A stretch of 45,255 nucleotides of DNA from Bacteroidales bacterium UBA755 (lineage in GTDB: Bacteria; Bacteroidota; Bacteroidia; Bacteroidales; UBA932): the NCBI GenBank assembly GCA_002297815.1, contig DBKH01000027.1, positions 14,398 to 59,652 on the forward strand, read 5' to 3'. This document shows, one piece after another, positions 24,768 to 33,246 of the stretch. Numbering within the stretch: the first letter of the stretch is position 1; the number at the start of each line of letters is the position of its first letter. Under the pieces are notes generated by a model that saw only the letters and a list, made by a program, of their open reading frames with translations, made no database searches and was not told where the DNA came from. A program made the position numbers and the translations under genes.

Positions 24768-26162
24768 TTATTCTTCAGGAAGGAACATCGGATCCCACGC
24801 TGGAAGGAGGGTCGGTTTCTGATCGAGCATCTTCAAGACATCAGCAGGGACGTATTTCTTCTCAACGACAAGGCGGAACATGTAGTTGTCGAACCATTCA
24901 TCAGTCATGATGAGGTTGCCTTTGTAGCCGGAATCTGCACCCCAACTGTTCTCTACCATCCACTTGACCGGCTTGCCGTCCTTGATGTCCACAGCAATGA
25001 GGGTCATGGCATGGGACGAACCGCTGGCATGGGTTTGCACTCTCTGGCGCTTGTCCATCGGGAATGTTGTTCCGAACAGAGAGGCATAGTCATAGTTCCT
25101 TAGATCCAAAGTACCTTTCTGACGGTCAGAGAATTTGCCCACATCGCAGGAGAAGTACATCGCGGTGTTGTCCTTGATGGAAGCAATCGCCATCTCCTTG
25201 ATTCTTTCGACCGGAAGATTGATGTAGAGCCAGTTTTGTCCGTCATAGACATGACGATCATAATCAATCTCATAGACCTTGCCATACTCACGAGTTGGGT
25301 CGTTCATGACCATGATGTAGTTGTTCTCCAGATCTGCGCCAACATATTCATCATAGAAAGATTTTGGCGTGTAAGTCTGGGTGCTGACAAAGTTACCCTT
25401 TGAGTCATAGCGAGTCCACTCGAACTCTACCGGTGGCTCTCCAAGGCAGAGGACCAACATCCTGTAGATTTCCTTAAGCATCTCCGTCTTTAATGCAGGG
25501 CAGTCCTTGGCAGAAGCGTCACGCAATTTCAAGCCGTCTTCGCGAAGTTTTGTCGCAATCTGAGTTCGCATCTGGGAAGTGCTATTGGAGCAGAAAGTCT
25601 CAGGCATAACGTCAGACGGAACCACTCCGTACTTCATGATAAGATTGGACACTCCGGTGAATTGTCCTCCGTCTCCTATCGGATTACGGAAGAGCCAGTC
25701 CACCTTGCGGTCATCAAAACTCTTGTCCTTATTGTCAATCACACCCTGAAGGAAGAGATTTGCCTTCTCCAACTGGTCGTAGAAGAACACATAGTTCTGA
25801 GAAAAGGTAAAAGCGCCCAAATCGTACTTTTCTATCATCTTGGCTCTTAGCACATTCAGACCTGAAAATAGCCAACAACGCCCTGACGATTTCTGATTGG
25901 TACGGCCTTTTGTCTTCACCTCATCAGAAAAATGGGTGTCAATCATTGCAATGTTCTCGGAATTAGCTGCCAAAACATTAATAGCAGCAGCATTAAGGGC
26001 ATTTTTTATCGCCTTGTCAGAGGCTGTGCCCTCATAGCCTTTACGAATTTCTGTCAGCATCTCTGCGGAGATGCCTCCTTTTTTGTCCTGTTTCTGAGCT
26101 GACACTCCAGTTCCTGACATAATCAGAAGCGCAGCAGCAAGGATTAGAGTCTTTTTGTTCAT
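24768..26162 (-). CDS. Secreted C1 family cysteine aminopeptidase (PepC/bleomycin hydrolase-like)
   Basis: A 464-residue papain-fold aminopeptidase of the bleomycin hydrolase group. A signal peptide (MNKKTLILAAALLIMSGTGVSAQ) is present, unlike cytoplasmic PepC. The catalytic residues are visible: Gln90 and Cys96 in QKSSGRCWLF, His384 in GSSHAMTL, Asn405 in VENSWG. Family members form hexamers and trim N-terminal residues from peptides; export suggests feeding on peptides in the periplasm. It is a single-gene unit divergent from the FecCD permease and convergent with the GpsA-like gene. Confidence 0.93.
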   Translation of the reverse strand: MNKKTLILAAALLIMSGTGVSAQKQDKKGGISAEMLTEIRKGYEGTASDKAIKNALNAAAINVLAANSENIAMIDTHFSDEVKTKGRTNQKSSGRCWLFSGLNVLRAKMIEKYDLGAFTFSQNYVFFYDQLEKANLFLQGVIDNKDKSFDDRKVDWLFRNPIGDGGQFTGVSNLIMKYGVVPSDVMPETFCSNSTSQMRTQIATKLREDGLKLRDASAKDCPALKTEMLKEIYRMLVLCLGEPPVEFEWTRYDSKGNFVSTQTYTPKSFYDEYVGADLENNYIMVMNDPTREYGKVYEIDYDRHVYDGQNWLYINLPVERIKEMAIASIKDNTAMYFSCDVGKFSDRQKGTLDLRNYDYASLFGTTFPMDKRQRVQTHASGSSHAMTLIAVDIKDGKPVKWMVENSWGADSGYKGNLIMTDEWFDNYMFRLVVEKKYVPADVLKMLDQKPTLLPAWDPMFLPEE

Positions 26163-26259
26163 AATTCAAAGATTTGGTGTAAATTTAAAGAAATTTTCGG
26201 GAAAAGCCGAAAGATTGCAAGAAGTTGTTCAATTGCTTCAGTAAGTTAGTATCAAAATA

Positions 26260-27204
26260 ATGAAGATTCGCTCTAAAATATTCCTGCTTCTGTCCACCAC
26301 ATTGTTGCTCGCTGGGGTAGACCTGCTCACAGGGGGTGTTGGTCTGAGCGGAATGGACTCTAGCATATTCATAAAACTAAGGCTTCCAAGAATGTTGGTC
26401 GCTGTTTTTGCTGGAGCTGGGCTCTCTCTTGCGGGACTTCAGATGCAAAGCATTTTTCGCAACCCGCTGGCCGATCCGCACATCATGGGAGTGAGTGCTG
26501 GGGCAGGTACTGGAGCCGCGACAGTGACTCTCATCATCGGATCGTCGCTTCCTGCCGCTCTGTCAGGATTCACGGTAGCAGCGGCAGCATTTCTCGGTGC
26601 TCTGCTAACTTCAATGTTGGTCGTAGCTGTGGCATCCAAAGTACAGAGTACCACAATCTTACTAATCTTTGGAGTAATGATTGGATTCATATTCAGTGCT
26701 ATTACTTCCATCCTTGAATATTCCGCCAATGCTGAAAGTCTGAAAGTCTTCTACAGTTGGTCCGCTGGAAGTTTCTCAGGATGTCGCCCTGGTGAAATTG
26801 CAGTGATAGCCGGATCGCTGGCAATAGGAACATTCCTTACATTAATTAATAATAAAGGACTTGACATTGCGCTTTTCGGTAATGAATATGCCCGTCTGAC
26901 CGGAGCTAACATTTCCAAAATCAGGAGCACCGCGATGATCAGCAGCTGCCTTATGGCTGGTTCAATCACAGCCTTCTGTGGGCCATTGGGATTTGTCGGG
27001 ATTGTGGCCCCACACATAGCAAGAGGCTTCTTGGGAACATCCGTTCATGTAACGATCATCCCTGCCGTGATGCTTATAGGAGCAGGGTTAGCACTCACAG
27101 CAGACATTCTCTCAAATGTCTTCCCCACTCCCCTTCCAATCGGAAGCACGATGGCACTCATAGGCATCCCGATTATCATGGCTATTCTAATAAAAAGGAG
27201 GTGA
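26260..27204 (+). CDS. FecCD-type ABC transporter permease
   Basis: A 314-residue inner-membrane permease of the BtuC/FecCD family with about 8-10 hydrophobic segments. Typical motifs: LRLPRMLVAVFAGAGLSLAG (about 40-60), MQSIFRNPLADPHIMGVSAG (about 67-86) and the C-terminal FCGPLGFVGIVAPHIAR facing the ATPase. It imports iron-siderophore, heme or cobalamin-type complexes. Its last codons AGG AGG TGA form the ribosome-binding site of the ATPase gene. No binding protein or TonB receptor is adjacent, so the substrate is open. Confidence 0.92.
   Translation: MKIRSKIFLLLSTTLLLAGVDLLTGGVGLSGMDSSIFIKLRLPRMLVAVFAGAGLSLAGLQMQSIFRNPLADPHIMGVSAGAGTGAATVTLIIGSSLPAALSGFTVAAAAFLGALLTSMLVVAVASKVQSTTILLIFGVMIGFIFSAITSILEYSANAESLKVFYSWSAGSFSGCRPGEIAVIAGSLAIGTFLTLINNKGLDIALFGNEYARLTGANISKIRSTAMISSCLMAGSITAFCGPLGFVGIVAPHIARGFLGTSVHVTIIPAVMLIGAGLALTADILSNVFPTPLPIGSTMALIGIPIIMAILIKRR
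27196..27201 (+). promoter_or_regulatory. Perfect Shine-Dalgarno for the ABC ATPase inside the permease 3' end
   Basis: AGGAGG encodes the last two arginines of the permease and lies 5 bases before ATG 27207. It decides that start over the in-frame GTG at 27201, which overlaps the site. Confidence 0.75.
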
Positions 27205-27206
27205 TT

Positions 27207-27809
27207 ATGTTGAAAGCAAGCGAATTACTCATCGGACACAGAGGCCACTGGAGCACAGGACCTTTGACTTTTGAATATCCCGACGGACAAGCCGTGATGC
27301 TTTGCGGTCCGAACGGCAGTGGCAAAAGCACTCTAATGAAGACCTTGGCAGGCCTCCTGCCTCCGTTATCAGGTGAGTTTTCGTCCAACGGGACTGTCGT
27401 GATGGTGCCCACGCATATTCCTAAAATAAAAGGATTCTCTGTCAAGGAATTCATACGCACAAGCCTATACTCGGTCTCTGGTATGTTCCAACAGATAAAC
27501 TCCGAAGCTGAGCATTCAATGGAAGAGGCAATCGAGGCTCTCGGACTTAACAAACTGGCTGACAGAGACATCAGTACCATCTCAGACGGAGAGTTCCAGA
27601 AAGCCTGCATCGCCACAGCATTGACCCGGAGGGCCAATGTCATCCTAATGGACGAGCCAACGGCCTTTCTGGACGTGAACAACCGTGTCATGGCTCTGAG
27701 CACGCTACAAAGGATAGCCCACGAGTCAAACATCACGGTAATCTTCTCAACTCATGACATTTACGATGGAGAACGGTTCTCTGACATTACACTATCACTA
27801 GGAGAATAG
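27207..27809 (+). CDS. ABC transporter ATP-binding protein (FecE/BtuD-like, short)
   Basis: A 200-residue ABC ATPase, shorter than the roughly 250 of FecE/BtuD. Walker A is GPNGSGKST (about 33-41), the signature is ISDGEFQKA in place of LSGGQ, Walker B is VILMDEPTAFLD, and the H-loop is FSTHD. It ends soon after the H-loop and so lacks the usual C-terminal extension. It pairs with the permease directly upstream to energise import. The stop is followed within 2 bases by the -33 element of the polA promoter. Confidence 0.9.
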   Translation: MLKASELLIGHRGHWSTGPLTFEYPDGQAVMLCGPNGSGKSTLMKTLAGLLPPLSGEFSSNGTVVMVPTHIPKIKGFSVKEFIRTSLYSVSGMFQQINSEAEHSMEEAIEALGLNKLADRDISTISDGEFQKACIATALTRRANVILMDEPTAFLDVNNRVMALSTLQRIAHESNITVIFSTHDIYDGERFSDITLSLGE

Positions 27810-27810
27810 T

Positions 27811-27841
27811 TTTGAAACCACGGAACAATTCATTATCTTTG
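27811..27841 (+). promoter_or_regulatory. Promoter of the polA operon
   Basis: TTTG (27811-27814), 19 bases, TATCTTTG (27834-27841): an exact match to the Bacteroidota consensus. Predicted start near 27848, about 48 bases before ATG 27896. Confidence 0.8.
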
Positions 27842-27895
27842 TAAAGATGTAGAGTCGTGCCAGAATAGGCAGGCTCAAATTAACGAGAAAGGATA

Positions 27896-30547
27896 ATGCC
27901 GGGAAAGATTTTCTTCATAGACGGACACGCACTAATCTTCAAGATGTACTATGCGTTCCTCAGGAGACCGATGATCAACTCCAAAGGAGCTGACATGTCC
28001 ATTCTTTACGGTTTCACCAAATACATTCTTGAACTTCTGGGACGGGAAAAGCCGGACTATATTGCTGTAGCTTTCGACCCTCCGGGAGGGACTTTCCGTA
28101 ACAAGATGTACCCAGAGTACAAGGCCAATCGTAAGGAGACTCCTCAGCTCGTGATTGATTCATTGGAGCCTTTGATGGAGTTATGCAAAGCGATGAACAT
28201 CACAACCTTGATGCTTAAAGGATTCGAAGCCGATGACGTTATCGGTTCGATGGCCAAGCGATGCGCTGGTGAAGGGCTTGATGTTTACATGGTCACTCCA
28301 GACAAGGACTACGGTCAACTAATTGAGCCTCACATTTGGCAGTACAAACCCGGGAAAGCCGGCAACGACAATGAGATCATAGGAGTCAAGGAAATTTGCG
28401 ACAAATACGGAATCAAGACTCCTTCCCAAGTCATAGACATGTTGACAATCTGCGGAGACACAGCTGACAATGTGCCTGGAGTTAAAGGCGTGGGAGAGGT
28501 CGGGGCTGGAAAACTAGTCGCGAAATACGGTTCCGTCGAAGAAATTTACAAACATCTTGACGAGCTAACACCCCGTCAGAAATCTCAGTTTGAGGAAGCT
28601 AAAGACCACATCGGTCTTAGTCACGAGCTTGTGACCATCAAAACGGACATTCCTGTTGAGGTGGAAACCGAGCAGATGAAGGTAAATCAGGAGTACAGCC
28701 CACTTCTGGCCGATTTGTTCGAAAAATACGAGTTCAGTTCCCTCAACAAATTCATTGGGCACATCAGTGTGGAGGAGAATAAGCCTGATGCTGAACTTCC
28801 CGAAGCAGTTCATGTTCGGGTAGGAGAAGTAATAAAGGCCGCGACTAAAGTAGGAATCTGTTCACTCATCACAGAAGGAGCTGACTCTAGCATATTCACA
28901 AAAACGGTGAGGATTATTGTCGGGGTTCGCTATGACAATAGGATTTTTGTCTGTGAAGGAGGAATCAATGATTTAAAGCCACTGTTGGAAGACTCTGCCG
29001 TGGGGAAATGTGGTGATGATCTAAAGAGGCAAATGAATATTCTTGCGGCATCGCACGTGAATCTTCAAGGGAAACTCTACGACATCCCTCTGATGCACTA
29101 TCTGCTTGATCCTGAGAAGAGCCACAAGATTGACATTCTTTCACAAAGCATTTTGGGAGTGTCTCTAGGAGCTTCCGACAAAAATTCTTTGCCTACTACA
29201 GGTTCTCTATTCGATGACATTTCGCCCAATGAGGTTAACCGCGACAGAAGCAAAGAAGCTGTGGTGCTTCTCCTCCTTAAGGAACGGTTCTGCGAAGATT
29301 TGGCCAAAAATTCCGTTTCGGATTTGTATGACAAGATGGAGGAGCCGCTTCTAAAGGTGCTTTCCAAGATGGAAAGAAACGGGGTGAAAGTTGACCTCAG
29401 CTCACTTAAGGTCTTTGCTGACCATCTTCGTCAGGAAATGCTAGAAAGAGAAGCCAGAATCCGTGAGATGGCAGGAGAACCTTCCCTCAACATTTCATCT
29501 CCCAAGCAGATTGGGACTGTTCTTTTCGAGAAACTGCACTTGTCTGACAAACCGAAAAAGAACAACAATGGGACGTACTCCACAGAAGAAGCAACTCTCT
29601 TGGACCTTGCAGACAAGCATCCCATCATTGATGAAATTCTTGAATATCGTGCCGTACGGAAACTACTCTCAACCTACATCGAGCCGTTTCCCGGCTACAT
29701 TGAGCCTGCCGATGGGAAAGTCCACACAACTTTCAATCAAGCTCTTACAGCGACAGGACGCCTAAGTTCATCGAATCCGAATCTACAGAACATTCCTATT
29801 CGCTCGGACAGAGGAAGAGAAATCAGAAAGGCTTTCGTACCGAGCACAAAGGATGGGTTGATACTCTCTGCTGACTATTCCCAAATTGAGCTCAGAATCA
29901 TGGCTCACTTGAGTTGTGACCAGCATTTGATCAGTGCTTTCAAACAAGGAATAGACATCCATGCGGCAACGGCAGCAAAGATTTTCGGAGTACCTCATGA
30001 GCAAGTCACAGCTGATCAAAGGCGCATTGCAAAGACAGCCAATTTCGGAATCATGTACGGAATTTCGGCATTCGGTTTGGCCCAAAGGTTGCGGATCGGG
30101 CGTAAGGAAGCACAGAAAATAATTGACGATTATTTTGCCAACTTCCCGTCCATTCTCTCTTTCATTGAGGACACGAAAGCTGCTACCAGAGAGACTGGTT
30201 ATGTTGAGACCCTCTTCGGAAGAAGAAGATACCTTCCTGACATCAACTCGAAAAACGGCACCGTCAGGGCACTAGCCGAGAGAAACGCTGTCAATGCCCC
30301 AATTCAGGGCACGTCAGCGGACATCATCAAGATGGCTATGATTGATGTGGATGAGGCCATGTCACAGGTTGGAATGAAGAGCAAAATGGTCCTCCAAATT
30401 CATGATGAACTTGTGTTCGACGCGATTCCTGAAGAAATCGAGGATTTGAAGCGAATCGTGATTGACAGAATGGAAAATGTAGTAAAACTTTCAGTACCAC
30501 TAACAGTAGAATGCAATTATGGGAAAAACTGGCTTGAAGCCCACTGA
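27896..30547 (+). CDS. polA: DNA polymerase I
   Basis: An 883-residue family A polymerase. The 5' nuclease domain (1 to about 290) has FIDGHALIFKMYYAF and GFEADDVIGSMA. The polymerase domain (about 480-883) has motif A LSADYSQIELRIMAHLS, motif B RRIAKTANFGIMYG and motif C QIHDELVFD. The middle 3'-5' exonuclease-like domain (about 300-470) lacks the active-site motifs: where DTET is expected the sequence is ICSLITEGADSS, and the second and third motifs are also absent. It should therefore lack proofreading, as in Taq. It fills gaps in repair and removes RNA primers. The sigma-factor gene overlaps its 3' end by 29 bases. Confidence 0.97.
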   Translation: MPGKIFFIDGHALIFKMYYAFLRRPMINSKGADMSILYGFTKYILELLGREKPDYIAVAFDPPGGTFRNKMYPEYKANRKETPQLVIDSLEPLMELCKAMNITTLMLKGFEADDVIGSMAKRCAGEGLDVYMVTPDKDYGQLIEPHIWQYKPGKAGNDNEIIGVKEICDKYGIKTPSQVIDMLTICGDTADNVPGVKGVGEVGAGKLVAKYGSVEEIYKHLDELTPRQKSQFEEAKDHIGLSHELVTIKTDIPVEVETEQMKVNQEYSPLLADLFEKYEFSSLNKFIGHISVEENKPDAELPEAVHVRVGEVIKAATKVGICSLITEGADSSIFTKTVRIIVGVRYDNRIFVCEGGINDLKPLLEDSAVGKCGDDLKRQMNILAASHVNLQGKLYDIPLMHYLLDPEKSHKIDILSQSILGVSLGASDKNSLPTTGSLFDDISPNEVNRDRSKEAVVLLLLKERFCEDLAKNSVSDLYDKMEEPLLKVLSKMERNGVKVDLSSLKVFADHLRQEMLEREARIREMAGEPSLNISSPKQIGTVLFEKLHLSDKPKKNNNGTYSTEEATLLDLADKHPIIDEILEYRAVRKLLSTYIEPFPGYIEPADGKVHTTFNQALTATGRLSSSNPNLQNIPIRSDRGREIRKAFVPSTKDGLILSADYSQIELRIMAHLSCDQHLISAFKQGIDIHAATAAKIFGVPHEQVTADQRRIAKTANFGIMYGISAFGLAQRLRIGRKEAQKIIDDYFANFPSILSFIEDTKAATRETGYVETLFGRRRYLPDINSKNGTVRALAERNAVNAPIQGTSADIIKMAMIDVDEAMSQVGMKSKMVLQIHDELVFDAIPEEIEDLKRIVIDRMENVVKLSVPLTVECNYGKNWLEAH

Positions 30548-31121
30548 TGAGTTGATCATCTTGGCACAAAGAGGCAATGGACTGGCTTTCACCGCACTTT
30601 GGGATCGCCACATCGAACAATTAAGGTCCTACATCAGGGCACGATTCAAAAGCATTGATGACTACGCTGCGGATGACATCTGTAGTCGTAGTTTCGAGAA
30701 GGCATTCCGGCAGATTCAGTCATACGACCAGTACAAAAGTCGTTTCCTAACATGGCTCTGCACGATTGCCAAGAACACTGCACTTGACACGCTTGAGCAG
30801 GAGCAACGGCTACATCCGAAAAACCAGATTGTCTATCTGGACGATGAAAATAAGCCTTCCGTAGTCGAGGTAATTCCTGATCAGACCGAGGATGCTCTCA
30901 ACTCTCTAATCAACACGGAAAGTGAAGAGGAACATGCCAAATACATCGAGCGCCTACCTGAGCTCTATAGGGAGATTGCACGTAAGAGGCTGATCGAAGG
31001 ACTGAAATACAATGAAATAGCGGAGGCTCTCGACATGGAGCTCAACACTGTAAAGACTAGGATCCGTCGCGCCAAACAGATGATTGACGAGCTACGCAAG
31101 CAGGAGGAAAAAGGAATATGA
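30519..31121 (+). CDS. RNA polymerase sigma factor, ECF-like sigma-70 family
   Basis: A 200-residue sigma factor with region 2 (LWDRHIEQLRSYIRARF through FLTWLCTIAKNTALDTL, about 27-95) and region 4 with its helix-turn-helix (LPELYREIARKRLIEGL, YNEIAEALDMELNTVKTRIRRAK, about 147-187). Regions 1 and 3 are missing, as in ECF factors. No anti-sigma gene is adjacent; instead it lies between polA (29-base overlap) and rsmG (ATGA overlap), both housekeeping genes. Its regulon cannot be inferred from this window. Confidence 0.9.
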   Translation: MGKTGLKPTDELIILAQRGNGLAFTALWDRHIEQLRSYIRARFKSIDDYAADDICSRSFEKAFRQIQSYDQYKSRFLTWLCTIAKNTALDTLEQEQRLHPKNQIVYLDDENKPSVVEVIPDQTEDALNSLINTESEEEHAKYIERLPELYREIARKRLIEGLKYNEIAEALDMELNTVKTRIRRAKQMIDELRKQEEKGI

Positions 31122-31804
31122 TGTCTTTTGCCGATTTCGAGGCTTTTCTAAGAACAACGTTCCAAGATGTGACAGACTCAATGGTTGAGCGTTTCCGCCT
31201 GATGAACATCGGTTACCGTGAGTGGAACTCTAAGATCAACGTCATCTCCCGCAAGGACATTGATAGTCTCTACGATCACCATGTCCTTCATTCTCTTGCA
31301 ATAGCTGAATATCTCCGCACACAGTGCCCGGAAACATATTCATTATTCACCGCTCCGCTTAAGGAAGATCAGGTCGGAGCAAGAGTCTTGGACCTCGGCA
31401 CTGGTGGCGGCTTTCCTGGCATCCCGCTAGCTGTGATGTTCCCTAATGTGCGATTCACCCTTTGCGACTCTGTCGGCAAGAAAACTATAGTTGCAGGAGA
31501 GATTGCGAATATGCTTGGACTTGACAACGTGGAGATTGTCAACGCTCGCGCTGAAGGTCTCCCTGGCAAATTTGACTTTATAGTCTCGCGTGCAGTAGCC
31601 TCACTCACAGACTTCTATCCTTGGGTGAAAGGGAAATATTCCCATTCTATCCTTTATCTCAAAGGCGGTGACATCAACGAGGAGATCTGTGATTTAATGT
31701 CACGCGAGCACCTTCGAAAAGGATCCATCTCCACTTGGCCCGTCACCAACTGGCTGACTGACCCTTATTTTGAGGGCAAATTCGTGATTAACATCCAACG
31801 GTAA
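31118..31804 (+). CDS. rsmG: RsmG, 16S rRNA (guanine-527-N7)-methyltransferase
   Basis: A 228-residue SAM-dependent methyltransferase of the GidB/RsmG family. Seen: RFRLMNIGYREWNSKINVIS (about 25-44), SAM-binding LDLGTGGGFPGIPLAV (about 90-105), TLCDSVGKKTIVAGEI and the RAVASL motif. It makes m7G527 in 16S rRNA; loss gives low-level streptomycin resistance in other bacteria. The start overlaps the sigma stop (ATGA), with a second ATG at 31121. It is the last gene of the polA operon. Confidence 0.96.
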   Translation: MMSFADFEAFLRTTFQDVTDSMVERFRLMNIGYREWNSKINVISRKDIDSLYDHHVLHSLAIAEYLRTQCPETYSLFTAPLKEDQVGARVLDLGTGGGFPGIPLAVMFPNVRFTLCDSVGKKTIVAGEIANMLGLDNVEIVNARAEGLPGKFDFIVSRAVASLTDFYPWVKGKYSHSILYLKGGDINEEICDLMSREHLRKGSISTWPVTNWLTDPYFEGKFVINIQR

Positions 31805-31851
31805 GCGAGCATCCTATCCCCCTCTACTATCCGTGCCCAATAAACGGTCAT

Positions 31852-33066
31852 TTACAGGTTGACGACTTCGGACTTGTACTTTATGTGATAGTCCGTTGAG
31901 TCTGCGTCAAGTACGAAAACCTGATAACTGTTGCCACCCGGATAGACGCGCACGACAATGTGTCCCCATGGCTTGAATTTACTCCAAAGTTCCTCACCGA
32001 GTTTCTTTCTGGCTTGATCAACGGTAATGTAATAGTCCCGCTCTCCCCGCCAGACCTGCGGGTCAGAGATTCTTGCCATAGTGGAAGGCACGGGGTGATT
32101 CTGGCTTCTGGCATCGATAATGATAACCTGAGGTGACAACGTTTGCATGAAAAATGCGTTACAGGTGTCGTAGTAGCCGTGGTGGTTAGCCTTCATCACC
32201 GTCACCTTGCCGCACACCTTGGCGACCGGAGTCTCGAAGTCCCTTTCCATACACTTGAATATGGACGGCCAGTTGCCTCCGGAAAGGTCGCCTCCGTTGT
32301 AGTAGGAGAATTTCCCGTAACGCAGACGGATAGCGCATGAGTTCATGTTCTCGTCAAAGAGGGTCGGGTCTCCGCTATACATCTTCACGGATTTTCTACC
32401 GTGTCCTTTCCACACCTCACCGTTAGCAGCCAGATTCCTGATTTCGAATTCCTTGGCGTATTTCTTCGGATTGTGTACCATAGCGAACTGTCTCTTGCTA
32501 CCGATGGCGAATTTCTCAGCTATAGTGCCACTGTCAACTGAATGATTGACGAATTTAATGTAATGCTCGATGAACCCTTTGTTGGCGTTCAGGACATTCT
32601 CTCTGGACGGGAAATCATAGTCGGGGTAAGCCCTGTCAACCAATTTATTGAAATGAATATGCTCGCCCACGAGGGTAATCCCTGAAAGAACGTAGCCATG
32701 CGTGCCAGGAGGCGCATTTTTCACCGTGCCGATGTGGTCATTGTGGAGATGAGTCACCATTGCATAGTCAAGATTATCTTTGTCAGGGAGTTGCGCCATG
32801 AAATGCTTCATGTAGATAGCCTGCCACTCACCCGGTCTCTTAGTGTTGTCTGGATGTTGTGTGTCCTTAGCCTTCGCATTGTCTCCAGCATCAATCATCA
32901 TCGAGGTTCCGTCCGGCATCACAATCAATGCTGCGTCACCTCTTCCCGTAGCGATCGTGTGGATGTCAAGGTACCCTTCTTTCCATTCCGGCAGATACTC
33001 CGGAGCCTGTGCGAACACATTGAGTGTGTTCGCGATTATTGCCAATGCCAATAATGTTCTTTTCAT
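31852..33066 (-). CDS. Secreted metallo-beta-lactamase-fold hydrolase (ComEC-like domain)
   Basis: A 404-residue exported protein with a signal peptide (MKRTLLALAIIANTLNVFAQ). The metallo-beta-lactamase core is clear: MMIDAGD (57-63), the metal motif THLHNDHIG (His106, His108, Asp110, His111), YYNGGDLSGG and MKANHHGYYDTC. The arrangement resembles the ComEC/Rec2 hydrolase domain, which is a nuclease, but there is no membrane channel domain here. Between the two core halves is an insert of about 120 residues rich in charged and aromatic residues. Substrate is unknown. The gene is divergent from the glycerophosphodiesterase and convergent with rsmG. Confidence 0.85.
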   Translation of the reverse strand: MKRTLLALAIIANTLNVFAQAPEYLPEWKEGYLDIHTIATGRGDAALIVMPDGTSMMIDAGDNAKAKDTQHPDNTKRPGEWQAIYMKHFMAQLPDKDNLDYAMVTHLHNDHIGTVKNAPPGTHGYVLSGITLVGEHIHFNKLVDRAYPDYDFPSRENVLNANKGFIEHYIKFVNHSVDSGTIAEKFAIGSKRQFAMVHNPKKYAKEFEIRNLAANGEVWKGHGRKSVKMYSGDPTLFDENMNSCAIRLRYGKFSYYNGGDLSGGNWPSIFKCMERDFETPVAKVCGKVTVMKANHHGYYDTCNAFFMQTLSPQVIIIDARSQNHPVPSTMARISDPQVWRGERDYYITVDQARKKLGEELWSKFKPWGHIVVRVYPGGNSYQVFVLDADSTDYHIKYKSEVVNL

Positions 33067-33088
33067 CGTACTTTAATAAACTGCGGGG

Positions 33089-33096
33089 CAAAAGTA
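33089..33096 (-). promoter_or_regulatory. -7 box of the metallo-hydrolase gene
   Basis: Minus-strand TACTTTTG, with ATTG 22 bases further upstream (33122-33119). Predicted leader about 16 bases. Confidence 0.5.
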
Positions 33097-33141
33097 CATA
33101 AATAATTGCGTTTTTGAGCAATCGAGTATAATAAACCCCAA

Positions 33142-33173
33142 GTTGTCTTATCGGCATTAATTTATTACTTTTG
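33142..33173 (+). promoter_or_regulatory. Promoter of the glycerophosphodiesterase gene
   Basis: GTTG (33142-33145), 20 bases, TACTTTTG (33166-33173). Predicted start near 33180, giving a leader of about 65 bases. Confidence 0.65.
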
Positions 33174-33246
33174 TTGTCATAATCATTGAAGCTGCTTTTG
33201 CAAACAGCTGGAATGAAAACGGATACATTAAACACTGTAATATTCA

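Noticed and set aside
24693..25103. Plus-strand open frame antisense to the C1 peptidase
   Set aside because: It begins in a REP-like repeat and runs antisense to conserved catalytic regions of the peptidase.
27182..27736. Minus-strand open frame of 184 codons opposite the ABC ATPase
   Set aside because: It mirrors the ATPase codons and has no independent motif; the plus frame has complete ABC motifs.
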